NCBI GenBank assembly: GCA_951640195.1 | Contig: OX621170.1 | Location: forward strand, 1,178,001 to 1,242,000 | Direction: 5' to 3' | Source: Porpolomopsis calyptriformis | Lineage: Eukaryota > Basidiomycota > Agaricomycetes > Agaricales > Hygrophoraceae | DNA length: 64,000 bases | Shown here: piece by piece, positions 1-11,746 of the stretch | Layout of the letters: each line of letters starts with the position of its first letter | How positions within the stretch are numbered: position 1 is the stretch's first letter | Notes under the pieces: model-generated | The model's input: the letters and a program-made list of their open reading frames with translations, nothing else | What the model was told of the DNA's origin: nothing | Database searches by the model: none | Program-made: the position numbers and the translations under genes

Positions 1-833
1 TGTACCTCGTCCATTCGTTTGGCTTTTGCATATGTATCCCATGCCTGGGGCTCAAGAATGAATGTTCCTCCTTTAGCCAGAACGGAGTGAACACGCTTAA
101 AGAGCTGCTTTATTGCATCATCTCCCCCATTCAAATGTATCCATTTGGAGACAGAGAATCTGCAGAAAGTAAGGGTTAAGGACAGGCTACGTAACATACA
201 GAGAAGTGGTATCTTACGCGATAACTACATCGTAACCGTCCGAGTCTTCAGGTATCTCATTTCTAACCCAATCGGCAGTTCTGAATGAGATATTGTGCGG
301 AAATACGTGGCTACCACGGTTTTTCGAAGGGGGAAGGGGAAGAGGACCAATTGTGTGTTCCATCGAGGCGGGGAAGTAATTTTGTCGATAGACAGAATCA
401 CCCGCGTGTGACGATTCAAGTCCGCGTTCGTCACTGGTCTCCCCAGTGGCTAGAACCTGGTCATTAACCGGTCCTTGAAGACTCCAGACTGTACGCCTTC
501 TTCGCCAAGCTGCCCGGATCAGGGTGTCATCGATGTCAACACCAACGACGCTGTGGGCGCCAAAGGACAGTGCTAGCTTTGCTTCTGTTTCAAAAAGCGA
601 ATAACATCAAGCCTTGGGAAGGCGAGTACAGTACCTAGTTCGCATGTGACCCAGCCTTCGTTACACCCTATGTCCAGGACGCGTTTTCCTGCAAACAATG
701 AGATGGAAAAGATTGAGAGTCGCGGGTCTGAAACAGAGTGGCGTTTCAAATAATACCTAAAGAGTTGTGAGTGGAGAATAAACACCATGAGGTGAACTGA
801 CCCATGGTAGTTTCCATGCAAAGGGATGCTCAT
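1..833 (-). CDS. Bin3/MePCE-type RNA methyltransferase, partial (C-terminus beyond the window)
   Basis: SAM-dependent methyltransferase of the Bin3 family, which is known to methylate the 5' gamma-phosphate of small nuclear RNAs such as 7SK or U6. The protein begins MSIPLHGNYHG; a first intron (donor gg|gtcagt) joins GNYHG to YYLKRHSVSDPR, giving the family's GNY.GYY signature. SAM motif I follows as VLDIGCNEGWVT. A second intron leads to FGAHSVVGVDIDDTLIRAAW, the acidic ribose-binding region. Near the left edge LEPQAWDTYAKAKR matches the late part of the domain, so only the end is missing. The start at 833 is the first in-frame ATG and lies 82 bp from the divergent MYND gene. The family call is firm; the RNA substrate in this organism is not known. 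Confidence 0.88.
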
Positions 834-915
834 GGCGCTGCACGTGACTTTAGCCCAATTAGGTCTTAATAGTTTTCATATCCTCACGTGATCCATCAAA
901 GTTTTAACGGTGATC
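834..915. promoter_or_regulatory. short divergent promoter region, Bin3 methyltransferase / MYND protein
   Basis: The 82 bp between the two start codons must hold the 5' control region of both divergent genes unless their promoters reach into the coding sequences. I see no clear TATA element. The call rests on geometry only. Confidence 0.4.
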
Positions 916-3282
916 ATGCCTGGTCCAGGTCGCACAAAGTCAGGACAAAAATCAAGGCGAAAGATTACGCCTACAGAGTTCGACCCTGCTGCTACTGATC
1001 CTTACCTGAGTGACATCGATAACGCCGGTCCGTGGACAGCCATCGTTAGCATTCTGTGTGATGTTTTCGATCTTCCTGGTATCTTTTTTGTCTTTCACGC
1101 CCACAAACAAGGCAAACACATTCACAATTTTCAGACCTCACCACTCGCAGTGGTTTGAAAAAAATTCATGCCAATTTTGAAGCCATTTATAAACGACTCG
1201 ACATTGCTTACGAACAAAACCTGCAAAATGAAAAGTTGCGCGGTGGAATCATCGTTATATACGCCAAAATGTGTGTGGATTCCCTTTTGCGAAACAAATT
1301 ATTCCAAAAAGGTTTGTATGATTCTAAAACGAGTTGCAACGCGAAAATGGGCACTCAATGAGCATTGAGCAGGACTCCTTTCAAAATTGATGCCTCTCCT
1401 CGATTTGCTGTCTTGTCGTCAACTAGCCCTGCGCGCTCTTACCACCGTAACTCGTCACGGTGGCGAATCCATCCGGCTCGAAATCGCTCAGAAGTCGCCG
1501 GTCTTGGTTCGCTTGATCCAAGAAAATCCTGATGATCCAAAGATTGCCGAACTCGCAGTCGTCATTATGGCCCACGCCCTTGGTGCCGTCCTTGACATCA
1601 GCGATAAGAAATGGCCTAATAAGAAACATCTTGGCTCAATATCCCTTCCCCAGATTATCACAGTCGTTACTGAAAGCATACGGAAGCCGACGGCCTCTCA
1701 TGACCTTATCAACCATGCGATAGACTTCTTAGCTAGTTGCACATTAAGCTTCTCGAAGGAGTGCAAAGCCTATCCACCTTCGTTAAAACTCCTTGTGGCC
1801 ACTCTCAGGAGTGACAATATGGTCTATCGGTGCATCGCACTCGCTGGTCTCATCTTCTTGCACAAACGTGAAGCCGAGGAGGATCAACGCGTCCTTGATC
1901 CAATGAAAATGATGGGGTGCATCCAAAGGGGCCTTCCAGGGCACTTGAGCTCTATCTTGATGGATTATGGGATGAATCGTTGCGAAACCGTCCTCACGCT
2001 CAAAACCTCCGCTGAATACCAGAGTGCCTTGATGAAGTGCGCTCAGGACCGTGACTTGTATGCCCTGGGTGTGACGTTGGCAGAGCTGATTTTGAGGACG
2101 GAGTTTTCCATTGCAGAAGGGATGTTCCAGGCCGTGGATCCCATAACGGGGAACGCAGAATTCATCGACGTGGGCCTACCTTTCAAAATGTGGACAGATG
2201 CCCTGCCTCACTGCGTCCAAGCCCTCCAAGCCAAGGGCGAACACGACAAAGCGGACATCGTGAACCTCAAATATCTCATCACCAAACAGCGTATATCTGA
2301 TGCGGTCGAGGGTGCAAAAAAAGCGATCAAACGCAATCCTGATATTGCTTATTTCTATTACGCAATTACTCTAAGCGCCAACTCCGCCGAAGGGCTTCGA
2401 TTCGCGAAGAAGGGGATGAAGTGCAAAAAAACATCGCCCTTTGTATACTTTCAGATGATGCAACGAGCCGTGGAGCATGCGGGGGACATGGGGATCACTA
2501 CCCTGCATAGCGCACCTGAAGTTGGGGACAGGAAGTGGGAGGAAGGGATCGCTTTTCTCACCAGTGCTTTGGAAGATTCAAAAACCTACATCGAGGAGTC
2601 CAAAGGTGCGCCGCCTGATAACCGACACATGAAGAACGTCTTGTATTGGTACATTATTCTTACAATCACTCTGCGGGGATCCGAGATGAGTACCGATCTT
2701 CGGGAACTGCAGGTTAGTTTCAGTTTGCGCAAGTGAAAATCCGTGTCACTGAGGGACCCTCAATTTTCTAGGCCGCCTTCAAGAAACTCAAGGCTGCTGA
2801 CGAGTTTAGTAACTTCATTGGTATTCCTCCGCCCAAGACGAACTTGAGGCTGACGCAAGAGACAATTGTGAAACTCTACGCTGACGGAGTGAAAGAGTGG
2901 GGGGATGTTATCTCTCGATTCGATTCCCTCGATGACAGCCACAACAGCAACGCTGTCAAAGGACTTGGAGAGTCCATCGTTTCCACTGGAACGGCTGACG
3001 GCGACCTAGCTGCGTGGTTGGAAGAGATGGAAATGGAAGAGGGAGTAAAGAGGGACTGTCTGAGTCCTCCCAAGGTCAATGCTGATCAGGTTATGCTATA
3101 CCAGTGTTCGTGGTGCAAAAATCCGAGTGCGGCATTAAGAAAGTGCAGTGGATGTGCCAAAGCTAGGTTTGTTCTGATTTGTGATGGAGATACATGCATC
3201 ACTGATAAATGACAGATATTGCGACATCGGCTGCCAAAAGATGCACTGGGCTGATCACAAAAAAGTATGCGGCTCAGCTTGA
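916..3282 (+). CDS. TPR-like helical protein with C-terminal MYND zinc finger
   Basis: Spliced protein beginning MPGPGRTKSGQKSRRK. Exon 1 ends in FDLP and joins through a phase-1 intron to DLTTRSGLKKIHANFEAIYKR; a second intron joins KLFQK to GLLSKLMPLLDLL, opening the long exon up to 2712. That exon is helical and repeat-like (for example YFYYAITLSANSAEGLRFAKKG), consistent with TPR-type scaffolding. After an intron at about 2713-2771 comes a last region ending in a MYND finger: CSWC, then KCSGCAKA, an intron, then RYCDIGCQKMHW and HKKVC, supplying the Cys/His ligands. MYND fingers bind proline-rich partner peptides (known); no SET domain is visible, so this is not evidently a SMYD methyltransferase. 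Basidiomycetes carry many such uncharacterised MYND proteins. Specific function unknown. Confidence 0.8.
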
Positions 3283-3468
3283 ACTAACCGTAAGATCCTT
3301 CATCAAAATGCTTTTTCTTGTTGTCGAAATGCTCTTGCTTGTCATCACCTTCGGGTATATGTGCTGAAATCCACTTTATAATTCTTGACACCGTGCTATG
3401 TCCATGGGAATCAATTTACCATTAAGCTGGGTGTGATTAATGGATAAATTGCCACTGACACAGGAAAG

Positions 3469-4363
3469 CTAGAGTTTCCGACGTTTGCCGCGCTTGTTAG
3501 CTTCAAAAACATCATCCTTCCTCTCCTCCACTCTTTTGAGAAATTCGATTTTCTCTATGAATCCTCCACCCCGTCGATTCGCTTCCAATTCGTCCTTCAG
3601 ACTGGAGTCTTGCTGAGCGTTGACGTGTGCACGCCAGTCCATTGCTGACTTGTCCAACGTTGATAGTTTCTTCGCCTTTTGCGAGGTGGGAAGGGCGGCC
3701 AGGGACGTTTTAGGCTTGCGAGGGCCGGGGCGTTTAATGGATGGCTTCAATAGGTGGGGTGGAGATGTAGTTGATGGTGTGGGAATTGGGCTTTGTTGCC
3801 GTGGCAATGCTGTTAACGAATCTGGTGGTTCAGATGCCGGTAAGGAACTCTCGTCTACTGGTGGATTCCACCTTGGCCATTTCTTGGCGTCAGGCGAGTC
3901 TTCAGGCACCTCTACCACATCACTAGCACAATCAAGCTCGTGAACGTCGAGAAGAATACTTTATGTGACTCACATTACATCCTCTCCTGCGAAACGATAT
4001 CGCTTTTCAATCTTGACCATCGTTTTCTGCAGTTCGTCAGGTTTGCCAAGGGGTTCAGAGGCAACGGAGGCTTGAAAGTCTGCCCATAGCTGGTCTCGCG
4101 CCCTGATGAAATGTCATACGTCAGGACTGTTTGTAGACACGCGGTTTTCTCCCACTTTTTCTTCTCAGCTTGCTCTTCCTCGGTCAACTGAGGAGTGTTT
4201 GTAGTGGCATCCTTCGAAAGTAAGTCATCCCCATCGGATGATTCTGAATCTAATTGAAATATCAGCTTCAGCTACAGATCGCAACCAGACAATAACCTTG
4301 ACCGTCGGTTGGAATAAAATCAGGGTCGTCGTCCGAGTCTGACTGTGCTTGTGAGGAAGCCAT
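3469..4363 (-). CDS. SWC5: SWR1 complex subunit Swc5 (CFDP1/BCNT family)
   Basis: Swc5 is a subunit of the SWR1 remodeler, which exchanges H2A for H2A.Z in chromatin (family knowledge). The N-terminus MASSQAQSDSDDDPDFIP is acidic with the DPDF motif typical of Swc5. The C-terminus carries the diagnostic BCNT-C domain: MDWRAHVN, then LKDELEANRRGGGFIEK, then FLKRVEERKDDVFEANK and a basic KRGKRRK end. The middle is proline/serine rich. Introns fall at about 3919-3972 and in the 4190-4300 region. The start at 4363 is the first ATG and gives the acidic head expected. Its start is only 83 bp from that of COX4 on the other strand. Confidence 0.9.
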
Positions 4364-4446
4364 GGCTTGATTGCCATAATTGGAAATGTAACTTTCATAG
4401 TCACGCGTCACACATTCCAGTCACAAATACAGTTGTCACCATCATC
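4364..4446. promoter_or_regulatory. short divergent promoter region, SWC5 / COX4
   Basis: Only 83 bp separate the two start codons, linking a chromatin-remodeler subunit and a nuclear-encoded respiratory subunit. The region has a run of AT-rich sequence but no element I can name with confidence. Confidence 0.4.
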
Positions 4447-5071
4447 ATGTTCAAAGCCGGAGTGCGTGCGGCGACTCTTGTAACACGTCCATTTATCAAA
4501 CCAGCACTCCCTCCTACATTTCGTGCCTTCTCGGTTAGTGCCCGCGTTCGCTCAGGGGCTCCTGCTCCCCCGCTCTTCGGTCCTGGTTCCAAACCTGGCG
4601 AAGTGCCCACGGACGAACTTCAAGCAACCGGTTTAGAGCGTTTGCAGCTTCTGGGTGAATTAGAGGGTGTTGACGTTTTTGATTCGGCCCCATTGGACTC
4701 GAGCCGAGTTGGCACTAAGGAAAACCCGATTCTTGTTACCTCGCTGGTGCGTGCTTTTGTCTTATTCAGGAGCTAAGATACGTAAATTCACACCTCTTTT
4801 TTGACATGCGTTTGTGGACCGTTTGGTACCCTTCTTTTGGGTTAATTTGGATAGGACACCGAACGGATCGTTGGGTGCACAGGTTCTCCATCCGACTCAC
4901 ATAACATTGCATGGTTTGTCGTCAAACATGAGAAGCAAGCGCGCTGCACTGAATGTGGCTCTGGTTAGTGCACTTATTCCTGATTTTGCAAACAGCACCT
5001 TCATTCTATCCCCAGTATACGCCCTTGACTTCAAAGGAGACGTTGACCATCGCGATCACGGGCATCATTAA
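4447..5071 (+). CDS. COX4: cytochrome c oxidase subunit 4 (mammalian Vb), mitochondrial
   Basis: Nuclear-encoded, zinc-binding subunit of respiratory complex IV in the inner mitochondrial membrane. The N-terminus MFKAGVRAATLVTRPF is an arginine-rich amphipathic presequence ending near RAFSVSARVRS. The mature part has ATGLERLQLLGELEGVDVF and GTKENPILVTSL. The first intron (donor ctg|gtgcgt, acceptor ggatag before gacacc) leads to DTERIVGCTGSPSDSHNIAW, and a second joins RCTECGS to VYALDFKGDVDHRDHGHH. Zinc ligands are visible as VGCTG and RCTECG. Length and end fit the family. Confidence 0.93.
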
Positions 5072-5342
5072 ATGCATAGACTGTAAAGGTGTAGTCGAAA
5101 ACCAAGCTGCAACTTTGATGCCTTCACAATAAACTCTCGTGTGATTATTTCCTCGCCAACAGCCAAGCTTTATTCTTGACCAGCCACGCTACCAACTCGC
5201 TCCAGCGCTGATGATAGTGCAAGATATGAAACCCGTCATACTCCGTGATATATGTAAAGGACCTGTAATGGGAATACAGCAGTGATAACGCAAACCAGTC
5301 AGCAAAACACATGATATACAAATATCTAACTCAAGCATGAAA

Positions 5343-7177
5343 CTACTTTCGCTCTGATTGCAACCGACGAAGGACATGTTGTTTCTCATTGTCCCACCGC
5401 GCCAGTTCTGCCTTTAACCTTTCCACCCTGACCTCGTTCACAGGGTGGGCCGTGCCCATTATCCGCCGAGCAAGTGACCATGATTCGTCTGGCTCAATTT
5501 TAGTTTCCAGCTTCTCCGCTAATGCAGCGGAACATTCAGCAGTTTTCGCAGAGTGCTGTCTGTTTTCCCAAAACAAGACAGCGCTTCGTGCATCGAACCC
5601 GGCATGTGCGAGTAACCTGGTTTATTACCCGATTAACCGGAAAGCAGTCACCTTCACGGGAAAAATGAAGCTGACTGACCTTGCAGAGACGACATCGGCT
5701 TCTATTTCCTGCTTCATATTCGTGCAGTATTCTCCGACTTTGACCAGCTCTCTCGAGCCCACCTTACCCAGTTGTGCAACGGCGTCGTTCACGAAGGGTC
5801 CAAACATCATCGTAATAGGGAAGAGAAGCGCTCTTGTGATATCGGCCAACATCGACATGAGGCCCGGCACGATGACAGTACCAGAGGAAAGAGTCTCTAA
5901 ATGGTGAGACAGAATCAGGTGGGCTAATTCATGCGCAAGCAGGATCGCCAGCTCGTTTGTTTGCTCTGGCGAAGGAGAAGGATGCTTAGGGTGCAGAGGC
6001 GTGAGGGAAAAAAAATTCCCAAGGAGGAAGGACCACCACGAGGTTTCCTCCGGGAGAGAGAGATGTTCTGGACCCGTTTTCGAAAAAATATCATCTAAGA
6101 ATCCGGAGTATACGACTATTCCACCGCCACCGTCAGGTCCAAAGCCATAAGAAAACGCGTTCGAAGCATCTGGTTTATCCACGATCACCAACGAATAAGG
6201 TGGACCAAGAATAGTATGCGACACAGGTTGAACCGAGCGGTCACAAACCATCTCCACGAAACGCCGCAGATACTCGGATGCGCGGGGACGAGGGCGGAGT
6301 GGAAACTCGGCAGGTGGAGGTAGCGGGATGTCGTCTGGTCCTCTTTCTAGCCACTCGGGATCCAGCTCATGCTCCCCTTGAAGGATGGGAATAGTACCTT
6401 CCAGTCTGCGTAAAGTGTCCTTCACCCAGGCATATCTCCAGTCACTCGAGGATACAAGCTGCAAGGGTCCTTCTTGGGCAAGAATTTCACCAACAGCATG
6501 GTACCATCCAGGACCTGCGAGTTGTGCAGCTATCTCATCTTCCTCCTCAGGAGAAAGGATTATCAATCGCCATCTGCGACAGAGCATAAGGATGAACAAG
6601 GATAATGAAATAAATTGGTCACATACCGCCCAGTCAACGGTGTTCTCTCCAGGCTAGCTAAAATTGTAGCCGAGAAGAGGATTACTGGAACCAGGAGGAG
6701 GATTTTAAAGAGAGTGGTCCTCTTTTTGATATTCTGGGTCTCGATTGATTTCTTCTCTTCCCACTGCACCTCTTTCCCTTCTGGAATTCCATGCTTATCA
6801 ACATGCCGTAGCCGTCTCCGCGCTATGCGATTTTTGAATAATAAAATTGGGACAAATGTCAACGCGATCCTGCCAGCGGTTCGCGCCACCTCAAGGGCGG
6901 TAGAAGACTGTGAGCTGACTGTTCAGAAAGGGATGAGAAAAGTAAGAAATTGACTGCCTCGAACCTTCAAAACAGAAAGCAGAATAGCTAAGGGTGCTGC
7001 ATTGGCTCTTGGAGTAGCATGAAATGGAGAGATTCCGCGGATCGCAGTGATCGGTGCTGCTGGAGGGTGTAGAGTATTTGGGGGGTGGAAAGAAAGCGGT
7101 AGACTACGAAGCGTATGGTAAGACCGAGGGACTAGCAGAGGCTTGTGTGTCTGAGTATGCAGCAGAGAACGAAACAT
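5343..7177 (-). CDS. OMA1: OMA1-type mitochondrial M48 metalloprotease
   Basis: Stress-activated zinc endopeptidase of the inner mitochondrial membrane; the OMA1 family acts in membrane-protein quality control. The first exon, from MFRSLLHTQTHKPLL, is rich in Arg, Ser and His like a presequence and leads to TAGRIALTFVPILLFKNRIARRR. A membrane segment ILLLVPVILFSATILASL precedes the catalytic part. The active site is HELAHLILSHHLE (HExxH), with the third ligand region EIEADVVSARLLAHAGFD after an intron. YSLVIVDKPDASNAFSYGF is the conserved stretch upstream of the active site. The C-terminus ends in a coiled-coil-like basic tail. I chose the ATG at 7177 over 7204 because it starts directly with the presequence; either is possible. 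Confidence 0.88.
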
Positions 7178-7310
7178 CACTGCACATCGTTCATGAAACC
7201 ACAACCGGTTGTGCGGTTGGTTTGACTCAGCACGGCATCAGCATCATGACCAGATTAGGCGCAGCAGACATTCAGTCAATCAGCCATTTACATCAAGGTG
7301 ATACGGTACA

Positions 7311-8731
7311 CTATGGTCGTGAAATAAACGTTGCTTCAGTGTACAGGTGGCCAGGGATTTCCATGCCACTCGAGAGACCAGGTAAAAGAGAGTTAGGACC
7401 GGTTACGCATAATTTAGCGTGATTTATCCACTAAAACAATCACTGTCATCGTTCCACTCTTCAGAGCTTGCACCAGCACCCACCTGGTAGATATATGGCT
7501 TGGTCCCCGCAACGTAGTTCACTGCCATCTTCACGATATAGGGGACCTCCGCTAGGAAGTCAACCTTCTCGATCAGGCCTTTCGGGTTGGACGGTCCACC
7601 GACATCAAGCTCTAGTTTCGCTTTGATGTTCCCAGGTGCGTCTTCCACCAAACAAGGACCGGCCCATCTAAAGAGAATTCCAGTGGGTTTCTTGTACCCA
7701 GTATCGGGATCGAAGACAGGATCGATGTGACTCGCTCTCGACAACACCAATGCGTTAGTTCGGAATGGTTCATCAGGCCATTTCGTCTCCGCTGTTACGG
7801 TTACTAGTCTCCCGGCCATCACCAACGAGCCAACGTTGACGGTGACAGGACCGGTGTTCTCGCCTTTCCCTCCATGAGTTTCGAGAGTGGTAAATTCCAT
7901 TTGAATGGCAGAAGTACCGCCGTGCTCGTCGCTCTGGAAATGGGCAAAGTTCCAGCGAGATGCTACGAGATTTGGACGCATGCCTTGAATGGCATGCACA
8001 AACATCCCGGGTCCATCTACGGCTATAGCTTTGCCATTGTGCATAATGTGACCAGTGGCGATAGTACGGGGCCAGAATCGATGTACCACGTAACCTTCTG
8101 CCTTGTCGGGGTTCGGGCCAAAATACGAGTAACCACCTCGAGGGCCATTCCCGACCTTAAAACCTGGGATTAATGCAGGACGAGAGATGGTGAGAGAAAT
8201 CTGCAAGGTGGGGGAAAGGTTGGCGTGGATAGTGTAGCATTCGGGGTGGTCAGATTCTGGGCGGGATTGATATGTTAGAGAGAATTCATCAGCCTTGCAA
8301 GAATGTTTGTCAAGGCCAGGAGGCGGCGTAACAAAGTTGGACACGTTGACTGATTTCCAGATTGTTTCTTTTGTGTCTGGATAGTATACCTTGCATGTGA
8401 ACTGGATCGTTGGATACCAAAGCCTAGCGAGAATTGAGCCGATATTTATTGTTATAGCAGGCGACATACCCGATCGAAGAGTGGATTACTTGGCACATAA
8501 CGGACGTGCCATCCTTCTCGATGGTGTAGAACGTCTGCGTCTCGGCGACGAACCCGCCAGCACACAACCACTCGGTGTCTGCTGGCTCGAGCTTGCCAAA
8601 CAGTTGGGAACCCTCAAAGCGGGATGAGACCGAGTGGAATGTCGGTGCAAGTGGATCTGAGGTTCTGAACGATGCTGAGAGACTAGCAGCATTAACACGC
8701 ATTGCACTTACGAAAAAAGAGACTGGAACAT
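7311..8731 (-). CDS. SVF1: Svf1-like survival factor (two-lipocalin-fold lipid-binding protein)
   Basis: Svf1 proteins promote survival under oxidative and cold stress and have been linked to ceramide transport between ER and Golgi (family knowledge). A short first exon MFQSLFS (start 8731, donor tc|gtaagt) joins to TSDPLAPTFHSVSSRF. Then come LFGKLEPADTEWLCAGGF and TQTFYTIEKDGTSVMCQVIH, an intron, and LWYPTIQFTCKVYYPDTKE followed by SVNVSNFVTPPPGLDKHSC, all typical of the family. The end needs one further intron: KPYIYQ joins WINHAKLCVTGPN and finishes GHLYTEATFISRP before the stop at 7311. Without the two outer introns the model would lack the conserved start and end. Confidence 0.92.
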
Positions 8732-8796
8732 GGCGGTCAACGGTTAAGGTTGGGTGCTCACGTCAAGGTGCTGACTTATGATACATCGGTAGCTAC

Positions 8797-9776
8797 TCAT
8801 ACACTCGATGGTAAATCAGCATCATCACACACCCACGAAAAGTCAGGATCACCAACATCTCCTTCAGATGAACCTTTTGTATCGCAGGGTGTGGCTGCAG
8901 ACTGTTCCCGTTCGGTGTTCCGGACAAATCGCAGAATACCACTCCTCGTTGCCTCTAATATGTGTTTGTTCTGGCTGGCCGTCAGCGCGGAAGGATTCTG
9001 ATGAGGAATACCTTCTGGCCAGCCGACAATGTGGACGTCATAGACAGCCAACCGCTCATGATTGGTCCATTTCATTTCTGCGTTACGAACCCCGCTCGCC
9101 GTCCTGCAAGGTGAGGAGGTATCAATAACACAGAACACGGCGAGAGATGTACAAGATGGCCACCTTAGTGCACTCCGTACATTTGTGTAGACCTCTGTTT
9201 TGGTGGCAATAGCGGGGCGCTTTTTCCAGGCTGAAGTGGAGGCACCTTTGCTCGCTCCACTGAGGCAATGGATTTTGAAACCTTTGAAACCCATATCACC
9301 GCCACGTCGCAACCCCCTCCAGAATTCTCGGCCCACCATTGTCCCACCCAAGAAACCTTCATCTTCCGGCGCACTAGGATCAACAGCGAGAAAAAACGAG
9401 TGGACTCCCGACACTTCGCCGAGCGACTCCAGGGCGCGAGAGGTATCAAGGAGGACCGTTCGCACTGAGCGTTTTGAGCATCGGAAAGAAAGGATATAAG
9501 ACTAGGCTGTTGTTCAAACCTTGCCCCTGCTTGTTATCGCGTTTGAATAAACGTCTGCAATGCCATTCCGCGACGTATCGCATCACCTGTGAGAGAGAGA
9601 GGAGTATAAGTGTCTTCAAGAGATAGCTGAGGACGCCTGACTTCATCGAAAGGGCGGTTCTCCTTCACAGAAAATGCGTTGACCTCTAAAAGACTTCTCT
9701 CCATGAAAGCATCCAGTCTCTCCAAAAAGAGACCATCTGGGACTTCTCTCTCTTGATCCTCTTGAAAATTCAGCAT
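8797..9776 (-). CDS. conserved fungal protein of unknown function
   Basis: I do not recognise a named domain. Four exons splice cleanly with matching phases: MLNFQEDQEREVPDGLF up to RPFDE, then VMRYVAEWHCRRLFKRDNK, then VRTVLLDTSRALESLG through YTNVRSALR, then TASGVRNAEMKWTNHERLAV. Recognisable segments are HSFFLAVDPSAPEDEGFLGG, and YDVHIVGWPEGIPHQNPS followed by ILEATRSGILRFV, which resembles the 'GWPEGIP.QNPS' blocks common in basidiomycete proteins of unknown role. The acidic end is CDDADLPSSV. No signal peptide or membrane span is visible, so probably nuclear or cytosolic. Its start is 68 bp from the divergent ACL4 start. Confidence 0.7.
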
Positions 9777-9844
9777 TTTGACTGGTCTTTTGTCCGTCAG
9801 CCAGGTCGCCGTTCGGGAACTGACGGGCTTTCTAAAAGTCTATC
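9777..9844. promoter_or_regulatory. short divergent promoter region, unknown protein / ACL4
   Basis: Sixty-eight bases between two start codons on opposite strands, one of the tightest divergent spacings in the window. It includes a GGTCGCCGTTCGGG stretch but no element I can assign. Confidence 0.35.
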
Positions 9845-11193
9845 ATGGGGCGCGCAAGGACAAAGACAAAAAAATCAATTCCCAACATCACCGTACCGCC
9901 AGCTGAGAAGACACCCTCTATCTCATCGCTCCTCGAAAAAGCTCAAAATCTGGTTGACCAATGCGACTACGAACTGGCTACACAATTTATTCAACGCATA
10001 TTGGAACGATCGCCCACCCATGCTGAAGCTAGAGAAATTTTGGGCATCGTGCAGTTAGAGACGGGCGAAATAGACGGTGCAAAAAAGGTTCGTTGTCTAT
10101 TCTGTGGTTATAGCACCGATACAAATTTTCGTAGACATTCCTGTCATTGCTTCCTCCCAGTCCGGATGCCCCTTCACCACCTCCACCATCTGCCCATCTT
10201 TACCTCGCACAGCTCAGCGACGATGACCCTCACGCGGCGTTACAACATTACCAATCGGCCATTGACATTTTCACTCTTCAGCTCAAGGGTAAAGAGCGCG
10301 CTGTCGACGACGACCTCGATGAAGATGAAGCCGAGCTCAAACGCTCCATTGTCAGAGCTCTCGTCGGTATGGTCGAGATTTGGATGGATCCTTCCCATGA
10401 CCTTTGGTAGGACTGGAGATATTCAAATTTTCCATCTGACTGTCCGCCCAATTTTAGTTTTGAAGCCAACGCGGAAAAGACGTGTGAAGATTTGTTGGAT
10501 CTCGCATTAAAAACCGATCCCGGGAACGTGGAGGCCCTACAGGCCTTTGCTTCTGTTCGTATGTCTCAGCAACGCCCCGAAGCTGCCAAGGAATATTTAG
10601 AAAAAGCGTGGTCCACATGGAAAGATTTAGATTCAGGTTAGGTATATCTCTCCCCCCAGTTTCCTGCTTGAACTGACGATTTCGGACCAGATAATCCAAA
10701 TGTTCCTTCCATACCGGCCAGATTGTCGATAGTCAAGCTGTTTCTTGAATTGTCGTTGTTCACCCCAGCGTTGCAGGTATTGCAGGGTGTTATGGCTGTC
10801 GATGATCAGGAAGTAGAAGCGTGGTATCTTGAAGGATGGTGCTTCTTCCTCATGTCTGAGCAAGTGAAGGAAACAGGCAGGGAGATCGATGGGTTGACTT
10901 GGGAGGAATTTGCGAAGGACGCAATGGACTGTTTGGAAACATGCAAAATAGCGAGTGCCACTTATCAACACATTCAGTGGTTTCGCAATGTTCTAATATA
11001 TCGATTTCAGCTTCATATAAACGAAGGGCATCCCGATACCCCCTTGCTCGAACATACAAAGGAACTCATTTTTAATTTGAGTGCTCTAGGAATCATGCCT
11101 TCTCCTGAAGGCGACAGCGCAGTGAGTGAAGGTTGGGAGGACATTGAAGGGAGCGAGGACAGCGACGGTGACGGTGACGTCGAAATGGATTGA
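9845..11193 (+). CDS. ACL4: TPR protein, assembly chaperone of ribosomal protein L4 (Acl4-like)
   Basis: Acl4 escorts ribosomal protein uL4 to the nucleus for 60S assembly. The protein starts with a basic MGRARTKTKKSIPNITVPP, then TPR helices such as LLEKAQNLVDQCDYELATQF and ERSPTHAEAREILGIVQLE. After an intron it continues with HLYLAQLSDDDPHAALQHYQ, DLALKTDPGNVEALQAFASV and LYEAEI-class helices in later exons, including DDQEVEAWYLEGWCFFLMSE. The C-terminus is strongly acidic (GWEDIEGSEDSDGDGDVEMD), as in Acl4. Introns lie at about 10086-10140, 10407-10455, 10637-10690 and near 10955-11010. The family call rests on the domain order plus the acidic tail. Confidence 0.82.
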
Positions 11194-11746
11194 GATCTGT
11201 GGTCCAGTCCAGAGAAGCTGAAGCTTGATCAGGTCAAGGGCTAGTTGAAAATAATGATGGGAAGTCGGAATGTGTCCATGAGTTTCGAGTTCCACAAGGG
11301 AGGGATTGGGGTTCAGAACTGAGACGAGAGTGGAAGCGAAATCACACCCAAGCATGCATGGTGGACGTTGTACTATCAGCTTGCGTGTCCAATATAAAGG
11401 ATGTATCGAAGAACTGGCATCTCTCATCGAGCATAGTGATCAGATTTGCCAGTCAGGGGCGGGTGTTACGGAGGAGCGGTTTTATCGTTTGATATTCAGC
11501 TAGACGAAACCGCTCTAGTTGCGATCGGATCGAGGAGAGATGATTGAAAAATACGGCATGCCCAAATTGTTTATACTCACAAGATTAATATCGGGAAATA
11601 CGACGTGGATTTTAGCTGATGGGATAGCATTTCCATAAGTGTGCTTGTTACAGGTTTGGGTGCCGTAGGCTAGGTTTCTTCAAGTGCAAGTCTCTCCAAA
11701 TATGCTGCAACATAGCTGTTTTTCAAGACGCTTTGATTTCCAGATT
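11194..11746. other. intergenic, 3' side of two convergent genes
   Basis: About 550 bp between the stop of ACL4 and the stop of the NLR gene on the other strand. I see only short open frames, no repeat and no RNA gene. Confidence 0.5.

Noticed and set aside
5189..5389. Small membrane-like frame (minus strand) after COX4
   Set aside because: Lies in the convergent gap between COX4 and the OMA1-like gene, has no family features and is likely 3' UTR.
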